A stretch of DNA of 64,000 nt from an uncultured Sulfurovum sp. (GCA_902727915.1 CACVAU010000058.1:1-64000); one strand, 5' to 3'. Shown: positions 34,886-44,047, counted from the first letter of the stretch. Notes: generated by a model from the sequence alone, not told the origin. Made by a program: numbers and translations.

Positions 34886-35353
34886 ATGAATAAAAATTTT
34901 ATGTTTATCTTTCTTTTTTTACCTTTATCTGTTTGTTCAGAGATAGATATGCAAAAAGGAATATATGATGCAGCTGAAGAGATGATGAAGTTTGATGAGA
35001 AGATGAATAAAATGATTGCTGAACATAATAATATAGCTTATGAGGGGGATGAAAATTTAGCATTTTCAAATGTCTCGATTGAAGATTTTAAAGAGGTAGC
35101 TAATGGTTATGAATTAACAAGAGATATTAATGACAGTAATCTACAATTAGAAGTTAAAGTGAAAGACACACTTTTAATTATATCTTTAAGTAGTAAAGAG
35201 GTGAAGGAGATTGTTACAGGGTCAGAAATAGGAGCTGAAACAATAATGACTTCCTCAACAGTTTCCTTACCCATTCCTAATGATGCTGATAAGAGTAAGT
35301 TAAGTAGTAGTTATAAAGATGGTAAATTATTGGTAAAGTTACCAAAAAAGTAA
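34886..35353 (+). CDS. Secreted Hsp20/alpha-crystallin-like protein
   Basis: 155 residues with a signal peptide (MNKNFMFIFLFLPLSVCS). The C-terminal half has the crystallin pattern YELTRDI, LQLEVKVKDTLLIISL, and SSSYKDGKLLVKLPKK (the last strand L-x-V-x-L-P-K-K). Small heat shock proteins are normally cytosolic; a signal peptide suggests a periplasmic chaperone. AAAGGA upstream of the ATG. Confidence 0.7.
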   Translation: MNKNFMFIFLFLPLSVCSEIDMQKGIYDAAEEMMKFDEKMNKMIAEHNNIAYEGDENLAFSNVSIEDFKEVANGYELTRDINDSNLQLEVKVKDTLLIISLSSKEVKEIVTGSEIGAETIMTSSTVSLPIPNDADKSKLSSSYKDGKLLVKLPKK

Positions 35354-35427
35354 GGCTTAATGTATTAAGAAATTTTAGATAAAATAAATTTTTTATTAAA
35401 ATATTTTATTAAATTTAAAGGAAAGAT

Positions 35428-36822
35428 ATGATTAAAATTATACTAACAAGTGTACTAACATTGGTAGCCTTAGATGCCAATAGCGTAACACCTAAAGAGA
35501 ATATGCCCATTAAGGCTAAACCAGGACAATGTTTTACTAAATCCTTTTATCCTCCTCAATATACAAAAACAACAAAAACAAAATCTACAAAAAAAGTTAT
35601 TGTTAATGAATCAAGTGTGAAATATGAAGTAATACCAGCTAAATACTCTATTTATGAGGAAAGAGTTAAAATAAGTGATGGTAAAGAAAAAATTCTAAGT
35701 ACAGCTACTGAGTATAAGACCATTGAGCAACGTATTTTAATACAACCAAAAGAGCAGGTGTGGAGACAGACCAATAGTATACATGCACCAAAAGCGTTTA
35801 ATTCTTGTGTTGACTCTGCCATAAAATCAGGAATGAGTATTGAAAATGTGAGACCTGGAACTTGTTATTATGAGCATTTAAGTATTGAAAGACCTCTAAC
35901 AGCAACAGCAAAAATTTTATCAACTGAAGCAACAGAAAGATTTGTAGCTACTCCTGCGAAATATAGAACCATAACCAAAAAAATAATGACAGATAGTACC
36001 AGTGTAAAGTTATTACCATCAGCTGCTACTTATAAAAAAGTAAAAGATAAAGTTGTTGTTGAACCTGCACATACTGAATGGAAAAAAACGACATGTGATA
36101 ATAGAGGTTGTAATGAGTCTGAAGTTGTCTGTTTAACAGAAGTTCCTACAACTTATAAGGAAGTGACTAAAAAAATTATGCTCACTCCTTCTGTTGCTAA
36201 AAAAGTGAAAGTAACTCCCACTTATAAAACGGTTCAAGTAGAAGAGATAGCACAACCAGCAACAGTTAGGCGTGTTGAAATACCTGCAAAATATACCACG
36301 GTGAACTATACTAAAAAGAATCAAGTTGAAAATTTTTATTGGGATGATGAATCAAGTAAAAATATGCCATCACGCATTAGGAGTCAATGTGATAAAATTT
36401 GTTTAACTGAAACTCCAGCCAGATATAAAACGGTTAAGAAAAAAGTTGTGTTAACCCCAGCAACGACTAAAAAAATTAAAACAAAACCACAATATACCAT
36501 GGTGAAAATTAAAAAGATAGAAGAAGAAGCTTCATTTAAAAAAGTTGTTATTCCTGCTGAATATATTACTGTTGTTACAGAAAAAGAACGCACAAAGGGA
36601 TATTCTAAATGGATGCCAATGATTTGTGAATCGAATATTACCCCAAATATGGTAAAAAAAGTTCAAAAAGCATTACAGCTAAAAGGATTTTATATGGGAG
36701 AGGTTAGTGGTATATGGGATTTAGAATCTAAGTCAGCTGCTAGAGAGTATCAACGAGAAAAAGGATTGGCAATTACCAGTAAGTTATCAATTGAAACAAT
36801 GACATCGTTAGGAATTTATTAA
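35428..36822 (+). CDS. Repeat-rich envelope protein with C-terminal peptidoglycan-binding domain
   Basis: 464 residues. After a signal peptide come at least six repeats of the type PAKYxTVxKKVxxxPA (for example IPAKYTTVNYTKK, TPARYKTVKKKVVLTPA, TPTYKTVQVEEIAQPA, IPAEYITVVTEK). Cysteines recur near the repeat edges (KTTCDNRGCNESEVVCLTE). The last ~70 residues form a PG_binding_1 fold (VKKVQKALQLKGFYMGEVSG...LESKSAAREYQREKG). Similar repeats occur in envelope proteins of Bacteroidetes. Likely anchored to peptidoglycan with an extended, lysine-rich array; role unknown. Confidence 0.75.
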   Translation: MIKIILTSVLTLVALDANSVTPKENMPIKAKPGQCFTKSFYPPQYTKTTKTKSTKKVIVNESSVKYEVIPAKYSIYEERVKISDGKEKILSTATEYKTIEQRILIQPKEQVWRQTNSIHAPKAFNSCVDSAIKSGMSIENVRPGTCYYEHLSIERPLTATAKILSTEATERFVATPAKYRTITKKIMTDSTSVKLLPSAATYKKVKDKVVVEPAHTEWKKTTCDNRGCNESEVVCLTEVPTTYKEVTKKIMLTPSVAKKVKVTPTYKTVQVEEIAQPATVRRVEIPAKYTTVNYTKKNQVENFYWDDESSKNMPSRIRSQCDKICLTETPARYKTVKKKVVLTPATTKKIKTKPQYTMVKIKKIEEEASFKKVVIPAEYITVVTEKERTKGYSKWMPMICESNITPNMVKKVQKALQLKGFYMGEVSGIWDLESKSAAREYQREKGLAITSKLSIETMTSLGIY

Positions 36823-36840
36823 GCGTTAGATTTGATTTAT

Positions 36841-36863
36841 TTAGGAAAGCAATGCTTTCCTAA
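36841..36863. terminator. Bidirectional terminator between convergent genes
   Basis: TTAGGAAAGC-AAT-GCTTTCCTAA is a perfect 10-bp hairpin with T-rich DNA on the downstream plus side. It separates the repeat protein gene from the minus-strand rhodanese-like gene. Confidence 0.75.
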
Positions 36864-36868
36864 GTTGT

Positions 36869-37510
36869 TTATTTTTTAATTTCTTTATGCACAATGGTTG
36901 TTAAACCTAGAAGTTTCCATCCTTGAAAACCTGATCGATAGTAATTGAGTTTATTTTTTGGGTAGTTATGTTTTAAAATACCTTTCATAAAATGATCAGT
37001 TTGTTCACACCAAGCACCATTACAAAAAACTGCCAATTCCTTAGCCTTTGAAAAGTTCCATGTCCCATCAGCATCAATAGTCATACCAAGAAGTGTAAAA
37101 ATTCTTTTTGCTTTGTTTTTACTTGCATTTTGCATCACTGGAAATGGAATGTTAATTGCAGAGGGAATGGTTTCTAGTTCAAACCAACTTTTAAGACGCG
37201 CATCAATAATAACACCTGTATGATTTTTTACTTGATTTTCCATAAATTTTAGAATTTCTAATTCTTCAAAGTTATTGATTTCTGGATCAATTTTAGTTGG
37301 TTGAATACAGAAAGGAGGGCATGGACGAGATGTTTTTGTATAATCATCTGTTAGTCGGTTATTAATGTCTTGAATTCTTTCAACTTTTACTGTTTTTCCA
37401 GAATCGGTAGTATAAACATGTGAAATATCTTTTGTAATTTTTACAGTTACATCGGCATTTTCAGCTAAAAGTAAAGAACTTAGTAGGGGGAATAGTAGTA
37501 ATTGTTTCAT
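36869..37510 (-). CDS. Periplasmic rhodanese-like protein (paralogue 1)
   Basis: 213 residues with signal peptide. N-terminal part has TSRPCPPFCIQP, then a rhodanese domain: GVIIDARLKSWFELETIPSAINIPF and the active-site region AVFCNGAWCEQTDHFMKGIL, which has two cysteines; GWKLLGLTTIV closes it. The thiol-containing loop differs from the classical C-x5-R loop and matches a periplasmic subfamily. A paralogue lies at 38582. Probably binds or transfers sulfur or handles disulfides; unproven. Confidence 0.75.
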   Translation of the reverse strand: MKQLLLFPLLSSLLLAENADVTVKITKDISHVYTTDSGKTVKVERIQDINNRLTDDYTKTSRPCPPFCIQPTKIDPEINNFEELEILKFMENQVKNHTGVIIDARLKSWFELETIPSAINIPFPVMQNASKNKAKRIFTLLGMTIDADGTWNFSKAKELAVFCNGAWCEQTDHFMKGILKHNYPKNKLNYYRSGFQGWKLLGLTTIVHKEIKK

Positions 37511-37598
37511 AGAATTAACCTTTGTGTTGAATAATAGGGGGTGTTCAAAAAGGCTTAGATATTTTAAATATCTTTACCTTTTATGGGAATGCCTTAGA

Positions 37599-38546
37599 TT
37601 AGTTAGGAATACGTAGTTTTTGTCCTACATAAATACGGTCTGGTCTAGTGAGTTCTGGATTTGCTTGATAAATCTTTTTATAGTCCATGACATTTCCATA
37701 AGCTCTTTTAGCTATTTGACCTAAGGTATCACCTTTTGCGACAACAATAATTCTCATTTCATTTTTACGAACGTCAACTTCACTTTTTAATGAGTTGGTG
37801 TAGTTGGCAACTTTATCTTTAGCAACACCTTCATCAATAACAGCATTAATTTCATCAGAAAGTTGACTGAGTGTATCGGTACCTGAGACATTTTGTACAT
37901 TTATTTTATTGTAAACATCAACTTGTTTTTGAGTATCATTCACTTGAGTGTTTTCATTAATATTAACATCTTCTAATTCGTTAATTAAATCTGTTGATAC
38001 TGTATCAACTTCAGAACTTGAAAGTTTATTCATTAGTTCAGCGTCATTTTTAACAGCGACTGTATTAGAAGAAGGTTCTTTACTTGTCTCTTTATCACTC
38101 ATTTGTTTCATTACAGCTGTAACAACAGCTGCAATTTCTTCTGGAGACATTTTCCCCTCTGTCCCCACAGCTTTTGCAACTTCTGAATTTACTTCTGTTT
38201 CTATTGTTTTAGGCTTTTCATCTTGTGCAACATTATTAGGTTCTTTTTCTACACTTTCTATTGTTTGTGTTGGTTGGATTGTTTCACTTTCTTCTTGTAC
38301 ACTTTGAGGTAAAGATGATTCTGCTGATACTTGTAAGGATGTATCAATATCATTTAAATCTGATGTATTCATTGCTTTGTACCCGAAATACCCAGCAATA
38401 GCTAATGCTAAAATGATAAGTAAAATAATAAGCTTACCCATTAATCCACTTTCTTCATTTTTTGAAGGACCTAACTCTGCTCCCTCAGTTTCCTGTCGGT
38501 AGTAGTCATTATATTCTTCTTGATTGTATTGATCTTTATTTAACAT
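37599..38546 (-). CDS. Membrane-anchored LysM-domain protein
   Basis: 315 residues. A transmembrane segment near residues 36-53 (LIILLIILALAIAGYFGY) follows an acidic cytoplasmic N-terminus; a long low-complexity acidic linker (Ser/Thr/Glu/Val-rich) leads to a C-terminal LysM module (VAKGDTLGQIAKRAYGN...YQANPEL...YVGQKLRIPN). It sits between two rhodanese-like genes on the same strand, so the three may form one envelope operon. Confidence 0.8.
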   Translation of the reverse strand: MLNKDQYNQEEYNDYYRQETEGAELGPSKNEESGLMGKLIILLIILALAIAGYFGYKAMNTSDLNDIDTSLQVSAESSLPQSVQEESETIQPTQTIESVEKEPNNVAQDEKPKTIETEVNSEVAKAVGTEGKMSPEEIAAVVTAVMKQMSDKETSKEPSSNTVAVKNDAELMNKLSSSEVDTVSTDLINELEDVNINENTQVNDTQKQVDVYNKINVQNVSGTDTLSQLSDEINAVIDEGVAKDKVANYTNSLKSEVDVRKNEMRIIVVAKGDTLGQIAKRAYGNVMDYKKIYQANPELTRPDRIYVGQKLRIPN

Positions 38547-38581
38547 TTTTTCTCCTTTTTATAATTTATGTAATATTGGAT

Positions 38582-39220
38582 TTACTTAGGAACAATAGTT
38601 GTTAATCCTAAAATTTGCCAATATTGAATCCCACCTCTATAGTATAGCATTTTAGATTTTGGATAGCCTAGCTTTAATAAGTTCTTCATCGCACGTACAC
38701 CTTGTTGACACCAAGGACCATTATCAAAAATTAATAGCTTATGTGCTTTGTCAAAATTCCAAGAATCTTTTGTCTTTTTTACTCCCAAGAGAGAAAAGAT
38801 TTTTTGAATATAAGCATTATCATCTTTCGATACTAAGATTGAAAAAGGAATGTTGGTTGAGCCAGGAATTGTCCCATTTTTATTCCATTTTGGCATTCGT
38901 GCATCAAGTAATACTCCCTTATTTAATGCAACTTGATTTTGTAAAAAGTCAATAACATCTAATTCACTAACTGTTTCAATACCTTTAATAGGTTGGAAAG
39001 GTTGGATTGAAAAAGGAGGTGTAGGTCTTGAAGTTTTTGAGTAAGAGTTACTGAGCTTGTGTTTTGTGTCTTGTATTCTTTGAATCCTAACAGCTTGACC
39101 ATCAACATCAACATCGACGTAGGCGAGGTCTGCTAATATATTCACTTCTAATGCACGTAAGGGTGTAAGAAGTAAGGTGAAAATCAGTAGGTTAGTAAGA
39201 AGAGACTTTTTTTTAATCAT
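38582..39220 (-). CDS. Periplasmic rhodanese-like protein (paralogue 2)
   Basis: 212 residues with signal peptide. Shares TSRPTPPFSIQP and the rhodanese fold (GVLLDARMPKWNKNGTIPGSTNIPF) with the protein at 36869. At the active-site loop it has IFDNGPWCQQGVRAM: the first cysteine of the paralogue's pair is replaced by aspartate and only the second remains. This leaves one thiol for catalysis. First gene of the minus-strand trio. Confidence 0.75.
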   Translation of the reverse strand: MIKKKSLLTNLLIFTLLLTPLRALEVNILADLAYVDVDVDGQAVRIQRIQDTKHKLSNSYSKTSRPTPPFSIQPFQPIKGIETVSELDVIDFLQNQVALNKGVLLDARMPKWNKNGTIPGSTNIPFSILVSKDDNAYIQKIFSLLGVKKTKDSWNFDKAHKLLIFDNGPWCQQGVRAMKNLLKLGYPKSKMLYYRGGIQYWQILGLTTIVPK

Positions 39221-39366
39221 AATTTAGCTCCTATTTCATTTTGAAATTGCGTTAAAATTTATTTTATCTTAACTTTTCTTAGTAAAAAATGAACTTTTGT
39301 TAATAATTTAAATTATATTTAGTAGTATTATATTAAAATATGAGAGATATAAGAGGAGATAATAAA

Positions 39367-40161
39367 ATGCTTAAAAACAGTATAGGCTTGGGGGTTGCAG
39401 GTAATTTTGCACATCATTTGGAACAGGCAGGTGAATTAAAAGATTTTGAAAATGTTGTGACTAAAGAGCTTAATGCCCCCAAAGGAATTTTCCCTTTTTA
39501 TGTACCAAATTCAAAGGGGTTTTTGTCTTTATATCCCATAGATGATAAAGAATTATCATTACCAAAAGATGCAGTAAAGGCACAAGTTGAACCAGAGGTA
39601 GCGATATTATTTGACATTGAATATGATAAAAATTTTAAAGTTTTTAAATTAGTAGCCAAAAAATTTACAGCTTTTAATGACTGTACGATTCGTAAAGAAG
39701 GAGCTAACAAAATTTCTGAAAAAAAATCTTGGTCAGAAAATTCAAAAGGTATGGCAAAAGAATGGATTAACATAGACAAGTTTGAAGAGGGAGGGGTGAT
39801 GGATAATTTTCATCTTTGCTCTTTTGTAAAGCGTGATGGAAAGCTTCATAAATATGGTGTGGATGCACCTTTACTCGGATATAGTTATTTTTATAAAAAA
39901 TTAGAAAATTGGTTACTTGAGAAGATGAATGAACAAAAAGATTTTGGACCTTTGGAAGACATATCAGAACATTTAAAAGATTGTAGTTATCCAAAACAAG
40001 CATTAATATCTATTGGTGCAACAGCTTATACAGAATTTGGTGAAAAAAACTATTTAGAATTAAATGATGAAATTTATGTCGTTGTTTATGACAAAAGAAA
40101 GGGATCAGCAGATATCAAACCTGCTGAAGATAAAATTATTTTACACCAAAAAGTGTGTTAA
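39367..40161 (+). CDS. DUF5718-family protein
   Basis: 264 residues from the ATG at 39367, preceded by GGAGATA; the longer frame from 39340 is not used. The opening KNSIGLGVAGNFAHHLEQAGE and segments FPFYVPNS and EVAILFDI resemble fumarylacetoacetate-hydrolase-like folds and match DUF5718. No catalytic role is established. Converges with dnaJ, 7 bases apart. Confidence 0.7.
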   Translation: MLKNSIGLGVAGNFAHHLEQAGELKDFENVVTKELNAPKGIFPFYVPNSKGFLSLYPIDDKELSLPKDAVKAQVEPEVAILFDIEYDKNFKVFKLVAKKFTAFNDCTIRKEGANKISEKKSWSENSKGMAKEWINIDKFEEGGVMDNFHLCSFVKRDGKLHKYGVDAPLLGYSYFYKKLENWLLEKMNEQKDFGPLEDISEHLKDCSYPKQALISIGATAYTEFGEKNYLELNDEIYVVVYDKRKGSADIKPAEDKIILHQKVC

Positions 40162-40167
40162 GTACTT

Positions 40168-41328
40168 TTATGAGTCAGTTGCTTTTCTACTTTTAAACCA
40201 ATCCGTAACTTTGGAAAAAGCAGAATCAAACTTAGAGGTATGAGGTTTACTTTCAACGCCAAAAGTTTCTTGAAGTTTTTCAAGTAATTCTTTTTGTTCA
40301 TCATTTAACTTTTTAGGATAAACAATTTTAACTTGGGCGATAAGTTGACCTTTACCATTACCATGTACATCGGCAACACCTTCATCTCTAAAAGCAAATT
40401 GTGCTTTGTCTTTAGTGCCTACTTTAAGATCTAATTCCAATTCACCATCAAGACATGGAATGGTGATACTTTGACCTAAAACAGCTTGGGTAAAAAATAC
40501 AGGTACTTCTATGTATACATTGCTTCCATCTCGAACAAAATGTTCGTCTTGTTCTACATTAAATGTTAAATATAAATCTCCACGTGTCCCACTTTTAGAC
40601 TGGTTTCCATGTCCTTGCGCTCTAAGACGGTTTCCTGTATCGACTCCAGCAGGAATATTAATCGTAATTGTTTCTGGCTCCTCATGATAGCCTCTACCTG
40701 AACAAGAACCACATGATGAAGCCACTTTTTGACCTGTACCATGACATTTTGGACAAGGTTGTGCAAATGACATGAATCCTTGTTTCATAACAACCTGTCC
40801 TTGACCATTACAATAATCACAAGTTTCTAGTTTTCCATTTTCAGCACCTGTACCATTACAGTCATCACAAGAGACTTTGTATTTGATGTCAATTTCTTTT
40901 GAACAACCAAAAACTGCTTCATTAAATTTTAACGGAAATTCCATTTCAAAATCTAAGTTGTACTTTTGGTTTGTTTCTCTTCTTTGTTGGCGACCCCCAC
41001 TGAAGCCTCCTCCAGCAGTACCACCAAACATTGAGTTAAACATATCCATGATATCGTCCATGTTTTGACCTCCACCACCGAAGCCTCCACCCATACCACG
41101 ACCTTCTAGTCCAGCTTTTCCATATTGATCATAGATAGAACGTTTACTTTCATCTTTTAGTACTTCGTATGCTTCTGAAAGTGACTTAAACTTGTCTTCA
41201 GCTTCTTTGTCATCAGGATTACGATCTGGATGATACTTCATGGCAAGTTTACGATATGATTTTTTGAGTTCAGAACCTGTACAGCTTCTACTTACTTCTA
41301 AAATTTCATAGTAGTCTATTTCTGTCAT
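40168..41328 (-). CDS. dnaJ: Chaperone protein DnaJ
   Basis: 386-residue cochaperone of DnaK. J-domain with H33-P34-D35, a Gly/Phe region ([15 protein letters not shown]), four zinc-binding CxxCxGxG repeats ([39 protein letters not shown]) and the C-terminal substrate-binding domains. Type I DnaJ of normal length. Not beside dnaK or grpE. Divergent from the Dabb gene. Confidence 0.97.
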   Translation of the reverse strand: MTEIDYYEILEVSRSCTGSELKKSYRKLAMKYHPDRNPDDKEAEDKFKSLSEAYEVLKDESKRSIYDQYGKAGLEGRGMGGGFGGGGQNMDDIMDMFNSMFGGTAGGGFSGGRQQRRETNQKYNLDFEMEFPLKFNEAVFGCSKEIDIKYKVSCDDCNGTGAENGKLETCDYCNGQGQVVMKQGFMSFAQPCPKCHGTGQKVASSCGSCSGRGYHEEPETITINIPAGVDTGNRLRAQGHGNQSKSGTRGDLYLTFNVEQDEHFVRDGSNVYIEVPVFFTQAVLGQSITIPCLDGELELDLKVGTKDKAQFAFRDEGVADVHGNGKGQLIAQVKIVYPKKLNDEQKELLEKLQETFGVESKPHTSKFDSAFSKVTDWFKSRKATDS

Positions 41329-41385
41329 TAATTACTCCAAGTTATGTGTTATATAAATATTGGGCGAATTCTAACATATTTTAGC

Positions 41386-41391
41386 TATAAT
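41386..41391 (+). promoter_or_regulatory. -10 box upstream of the Dabb/recR transcript
   Basis: TATAAT 37 bases before the ATG at 41428, in the divergent gap with dnaJ. Confidence 0.5.
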
Positions 41392-41427
41392 CGCGAATAA
41401 AAATAATGATAATTTTGGAGCTGGTTT

Positions 41428-41718
41428 ATGGTGAAACATATTGTAATGTTCGACTTTAAAGAAGAGAATAAAAAAGAGAATTTAGAAAAAGCAAAAGAGA
41501 TGCTTGAAGCATTGTTAGAGAGTATTCCAACATTAAAAAGTATGGAGGTTGGTATTAATTTTTCCCATGAAGATAGGGCCATGGATTTAAGTCTTTATTC
41601 TGAGTTTGACGACAAGGCAGCATTAGAAGCTTATGCCATTCATCCTGCACATCTTGAAGTGGTTACTTTTATAAAATCTGTGGCAATAGCCTCTAAAGTT
41701 TCTGACTATACCATTTAA
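41428..41718 (+). CDS. Dabb (stress-responsive A/B barrel) family protein
   Basis: 96 residues with the dimeric alpha/beta-barrel pattern: MVKHIVMFDFKEE at the start, LESIPTLKSMEVGIN and LSLYSEFDDKAALEAYAIHPAHLEV near the end. Function in bacteria is unclear. It is 3 bases before recR and probably co-transcribed with it. Confidence 0.85.
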   Translation: MVKHIVMFDFKEENKKENLEKAKEMLEALLESIPTLKSMEVGINFSHEDRAMDLSLYSEFDDKAALEAYAIHPAHLEVVTFIKSVAIASKVSDYTI

Positions 41719-41721
41719 GCT

Positions 41722-42291
41722 ATGAAAAAATATAAAATAGAAGCTTTTGAAAACTTGGTAGCTGCTTTTCAAGTACTCCCAAGTATTGGTAAAAAATCTG
41801 CTATTCGTATGGCATACAATATTGTTATGGAAGACAGCTTTGCAGGAATGAAATTAGCGCATGCCATAGAAGAGGGTGTTAACAATATTCAACGTTGTAA
41901 AAACTGTCATAATATGAGCGAAGATGAACTTTGTTTTATCTGTTCAGATGAGTTTAGAGATACTTCAACGCTTTGTATTGTTCAGTCTGCAAAAGATATT
42001 CTAACCATAGAAGAGAGTGGTCAGTACAAAGGTATTTATTATATTGTTACGCAGTTAAGTGATTTGGATGAGTACCATTTACGTGATGCTGTTAAGGGAG
42101 TGGAAGAGGTGATTTTTGCATTCCCTCCTTCTTTAGCAACGGATACAATGATACTTTATCTCGAAGATAAATTAGCCAATAAAGCCATTCACTTTTCTAA
42201 GATTGCGCAAGGGGTACCTACAGGTGTAGCACTTGATAATATAGATGTTATTTCGTTAACGAGAGCCATGGAATCTCGTGTTAAAATTTAG
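41722..42291 (+). CDS. recR: Recombination protein RecR
   Basis: 189 residues. N-terminal helix-hairpin-helix VLPSIGKKSAIRMAYNIV, the zinc finger CKNCHNMSEDELCFIC, and a Toprim domain (LCIVQSAKDILTIEESGQYKGIYY). RecR joins RecO/RecF in loading RecA at gaps. Slightly short but complete. Followed by two membrane-linked genes on the same strand. Confidence 0.94.
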   Translation: MKKYKIEAFENLVAAFQVLPSIGKKSAIRMAYNIVMEDSFAGMKLAHAIEEGVNNIQRCKNCHNMSEDELCFICSDEFRDTSTLCIVQSAKDILTIEESGQYKGIYYIVTQLSDLDEYHLRDAVKGVEEVIFAFPPSLATDTMILYLEDKLANKAIHFSKIAQGVPTGVALDNIDVISLTRAMESRVKI

Positions 42292-42299
42292 GAGAATAG

Positions 42300-42509
42300 A
42301 TGAAAAATATAGTTTTAGCCATGAATGCTACTGTACTCATATTGACTTTGTCAATAGTAATTTTACCAAATTTATGGATGGTGTCCGTTGTGAGCGCCCA
42401 AGAGGGATTACAAGGAATTGTTTTTCCTTTTATTTGGACAGTATATGCTGTAAGTGTGTTTATCACAACTGGTTTTACTTTTTCATGGCTTGTTAAGGGT
42501 GGAAAATAG
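42300..42509 (+). CDS. Small two-helix membrane protein
   Basis: 69 residues with two hydrophobic helices (about 5-30 and 42-65). GGAGAATAG precedes the ATG. It starts 8 bases after recR and abuts the hydrolase gene. No family recognised. Confidence 0.6.
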   Translation: MKNIVLAMNATVLILTLSIVILPNLWMVSVVSAQEGLQGIVFPFIWTVYAVSVFITTGFTFSWLVKGGK

Positions 42510-43277
42510 ATGAAGCGTATTTTATGGGGTGTTGCCAAACCATTATTGATGCTTTATGTAATTGGTGGAATCTTGTTATATATTCTACAAAGAGACTTAC
42601 TTTATAAACCTTCTGCCAAAGTAGAACATAACTATAAAGAGCTAAGTATACAAAGTTCAAGTGAAACTTTAAAAGTAGTTGTTTTAAATGAAGGCAAAGA
42701 AAAAGCACTTATCTATTTTGGTGGTAATAACGAATCCGTTGTTTCAACAGCAAAAAGAAGAGCTAATCAGTTAGCTGACTTTACTGTTTACTTGGTCAAC
42801 TACAGAGGTTACGGTGGAAGTACAGGTTCCCCAACACAAGATGGACTCTATGCAGATGCATTGGTTGTTTATGATGCTTTAGTCTCAAAACATAAAGAAC
42901 TCTCTTTAATGGGAAGAAGTTTAGGTTCTGGTGTGGCTACTTATGTGGCTTCTAAAAGAGATGTTGAAAAAATAGCCCTTATAACCCCTTATGATTCTGT
43001 GTTAAATGTTGCACAAGCTAAATACCCAATGTACCCCATAGGTTTAATCTTAAAAGACAAACTTGATAGTGTCAAAAACCTTTCTACCGTGAAGCGTACA
43101 AAAGTTTTAATACTCATGGCAGAAGGTGATAGCATTATCCCTAACGAACATAGTTATGCCTTAGCAGAGTCTATACCTAAAGAGAATGTTCAAGTTGAAG
43201 TTATTAAGGGTGAATCGCATAATAGTCTTTCGCATGATCAGAAGTATTTTGATTTGTTGAATGGGTTTTTTAGATAA
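42510..43277 (+). CDS. Membrane-anchored alpha/beta hydrolase
   Basis: 255 residues. N-terminal transmembrane helix, then an alpha/beta hydrolase core: oxyanion/early strand IYFGGNNESVV, nucleophile elbow LMGRSLGSGVATYVAS (serine), acid region VLILMAEGDSIIPNEHS and histidine in KGESHNSLSHDQ. Fits the ABHD13/Bem46-like serine hydrolase group. Substrate unknown. Confidence 0.82.
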   Translation: MKRILWGVAKPLLMLYVIGGILLYILQRDLLYKPSAKVEHNYKELSIQSSSETLKVVVLNEGKEKALIYFGGNNESVVSTAKRRANQLADFTVYLVNYRGYGGSTGSPTQDGLYADALVVYDALVSKHKELSLMGRSLGSGVATYVASKRDVEKIALITPYDSVLNVAQAKYPMYPIGLILKDKLDSVKNLSTVKRTKVLILMAEGDSIIPNEHSYALAESIPKENVQVEVIKGESHNSLSHDQKYFDLLNGFFR

Positions 43278-43287
43278 ATTAAGCTTG

Positions 43288-43316
43288 TTGACATAAAACC
43301 TTATTTAGATTATAAT
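43288..43316 (+). promoter_or_regulatory. Promoter of the PIN toxin-antitoxin pair
   Basis: TTGACA (43288-43293) and TATAAT (43311-43316) with a 17-base spacer, a full-consensus housekeeping promoter. Confidence 0.75.
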
Positions 43317-43332
43317 ATATGAAAACATATAT
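43315..43332 (+). promoter_or_regulatory. Palindromic operator overlapping the -10/start region
   Basis: ATATATG-AAAA-CATATAT, perfect 7-bp arms, overlaps the end of the -10 box and the transcription start. It ends 13 bases before the antitoxin ATG. Classic position for autorepression by the antitoxin. Confidence 0.6.
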
Positions 43333-43344
43333 GAAGGGTTTTTC

Positions 43345-43623
43345 ATGCAACAAATTTCTATTTCAGATATACAACGAAATTTACATAAATTAGATGGTTT
43401 TGATATTGTAGAGATAATTGATAAAAAACGAAATCAGGTTAAAGGTTATTTTATCGATAATAAATATGCTGGTTTTGTACAAGAGTTGGTTGAAGCCCAA
43501 ATAAAGATAGAAAAAAAAGAAACCTCTTTAGGTGGTTCACTTCATAAGTACGCAAATCCTTCTTTGATAGAAAATGAAGATAGAGGTTGGAAAGAGCATA
43601 TAGAAGAGAAGCATAAAATATGA
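43345..43623 (+). CDS. Antitoxin of a PIN-type pair
   Basis: 92 residues. N-terminal part ISISDIQRNLHKLDGFDIVEII resembles Phd/YefM-like antitoxins; C-terminal tail HKYANPSLIENEDRGWKEHI is charged and flexible, as in toxin-binding tails. Its stop overlaps the toxin start by 4 bases. Controlled by a strong promoter with palindromic operator. Confidence 0.72.
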   Translation: MQQISISDIQRNLHKLDGFDIVEIIDKKRNQVKGYFIDNKYAGFVQELVEAQIKIEKKETSLGGSLHKYANPSLIENEDRGWKEHIEEKHKI

Positions 43624-43982
43624 TATTGTTGGATGCAAACTATATTTTACGTTATTTGATACGTGACAATGAAGAAATGTATTTGATAGCTGAAAAAACT
43701 ATTTTAGAAAATGCCTGTATGGTACTCAATGAAGTTGTTGCTGAAGTAGTTTATATTTTAGAAAAAGTTTATAAAGTTCCTAAAGACGAATTAGTTGATG
43801 TTGTTGTTGCTTTTTTAGTTCAAGGTAACATCTCTATGATTGCAAAGAAGTCTGATGTTATACAGGGATTGAGATACTATACAGAGAAAAATATTGATTT
43901 TGTTGATGGATATTTATGTGCCTTAAAAGATGAGTTTGAAGTTAAGACATTTGATAAGAAGTTGTTGAAGTGTTGTGGGTAG
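43620..43982 (+). CDS. PIN-domain toxin
   Basis: 120 residues. LLDANYILRYLIRDN carries the first acidic residue, EVVAEVVYILEKVYKV the second, and IDFVDGYLCALKDEF the third, the PIN ribonuclease layout. Its TAG stop (43980-43982) is part of the GTAG foot of REP element B, as with the methyltransferase and element A. Confidence 0.85.
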   Translation: MILLDANYILRYLIRDNEEMYLIAEKTILENACMVLNEVVAEVVYILEKVYKVPKDELVDVVVAFLVQGNISMIAKKSDVIQGLRYYTEKNIDFVDGYLCALKDEFEVKTFDKKLLKCCG

Positions 43983-44047
43983 GGTGCTGTTTTCAACGCA
44001 CCGTTATTAAAAGTTTGAATAAAAAAGAAGTTGCGCCGAAAGGCTTA
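43979..44047 (+). repeat. Two-hairpin REP-like element B
   Basis: GTAG foot, hairpin with arms GGTGC and GCACC (inner GTT/AAC, one bulge), AT-rich spacer, then GCC-GAAA-GGC and TTA. Same layout as element A; its 24-nt foot-plus-hairpin is identical, inverted, to that of element C. Confidence 0.7.

Noticed and set aside
42278..42496. 72-codon frame overlapping the end of recR and the small membrane protein
   Set aside because: Shadow of the gene at 42300 in another frame, with cysteine-rich random composition and no ribosome site.
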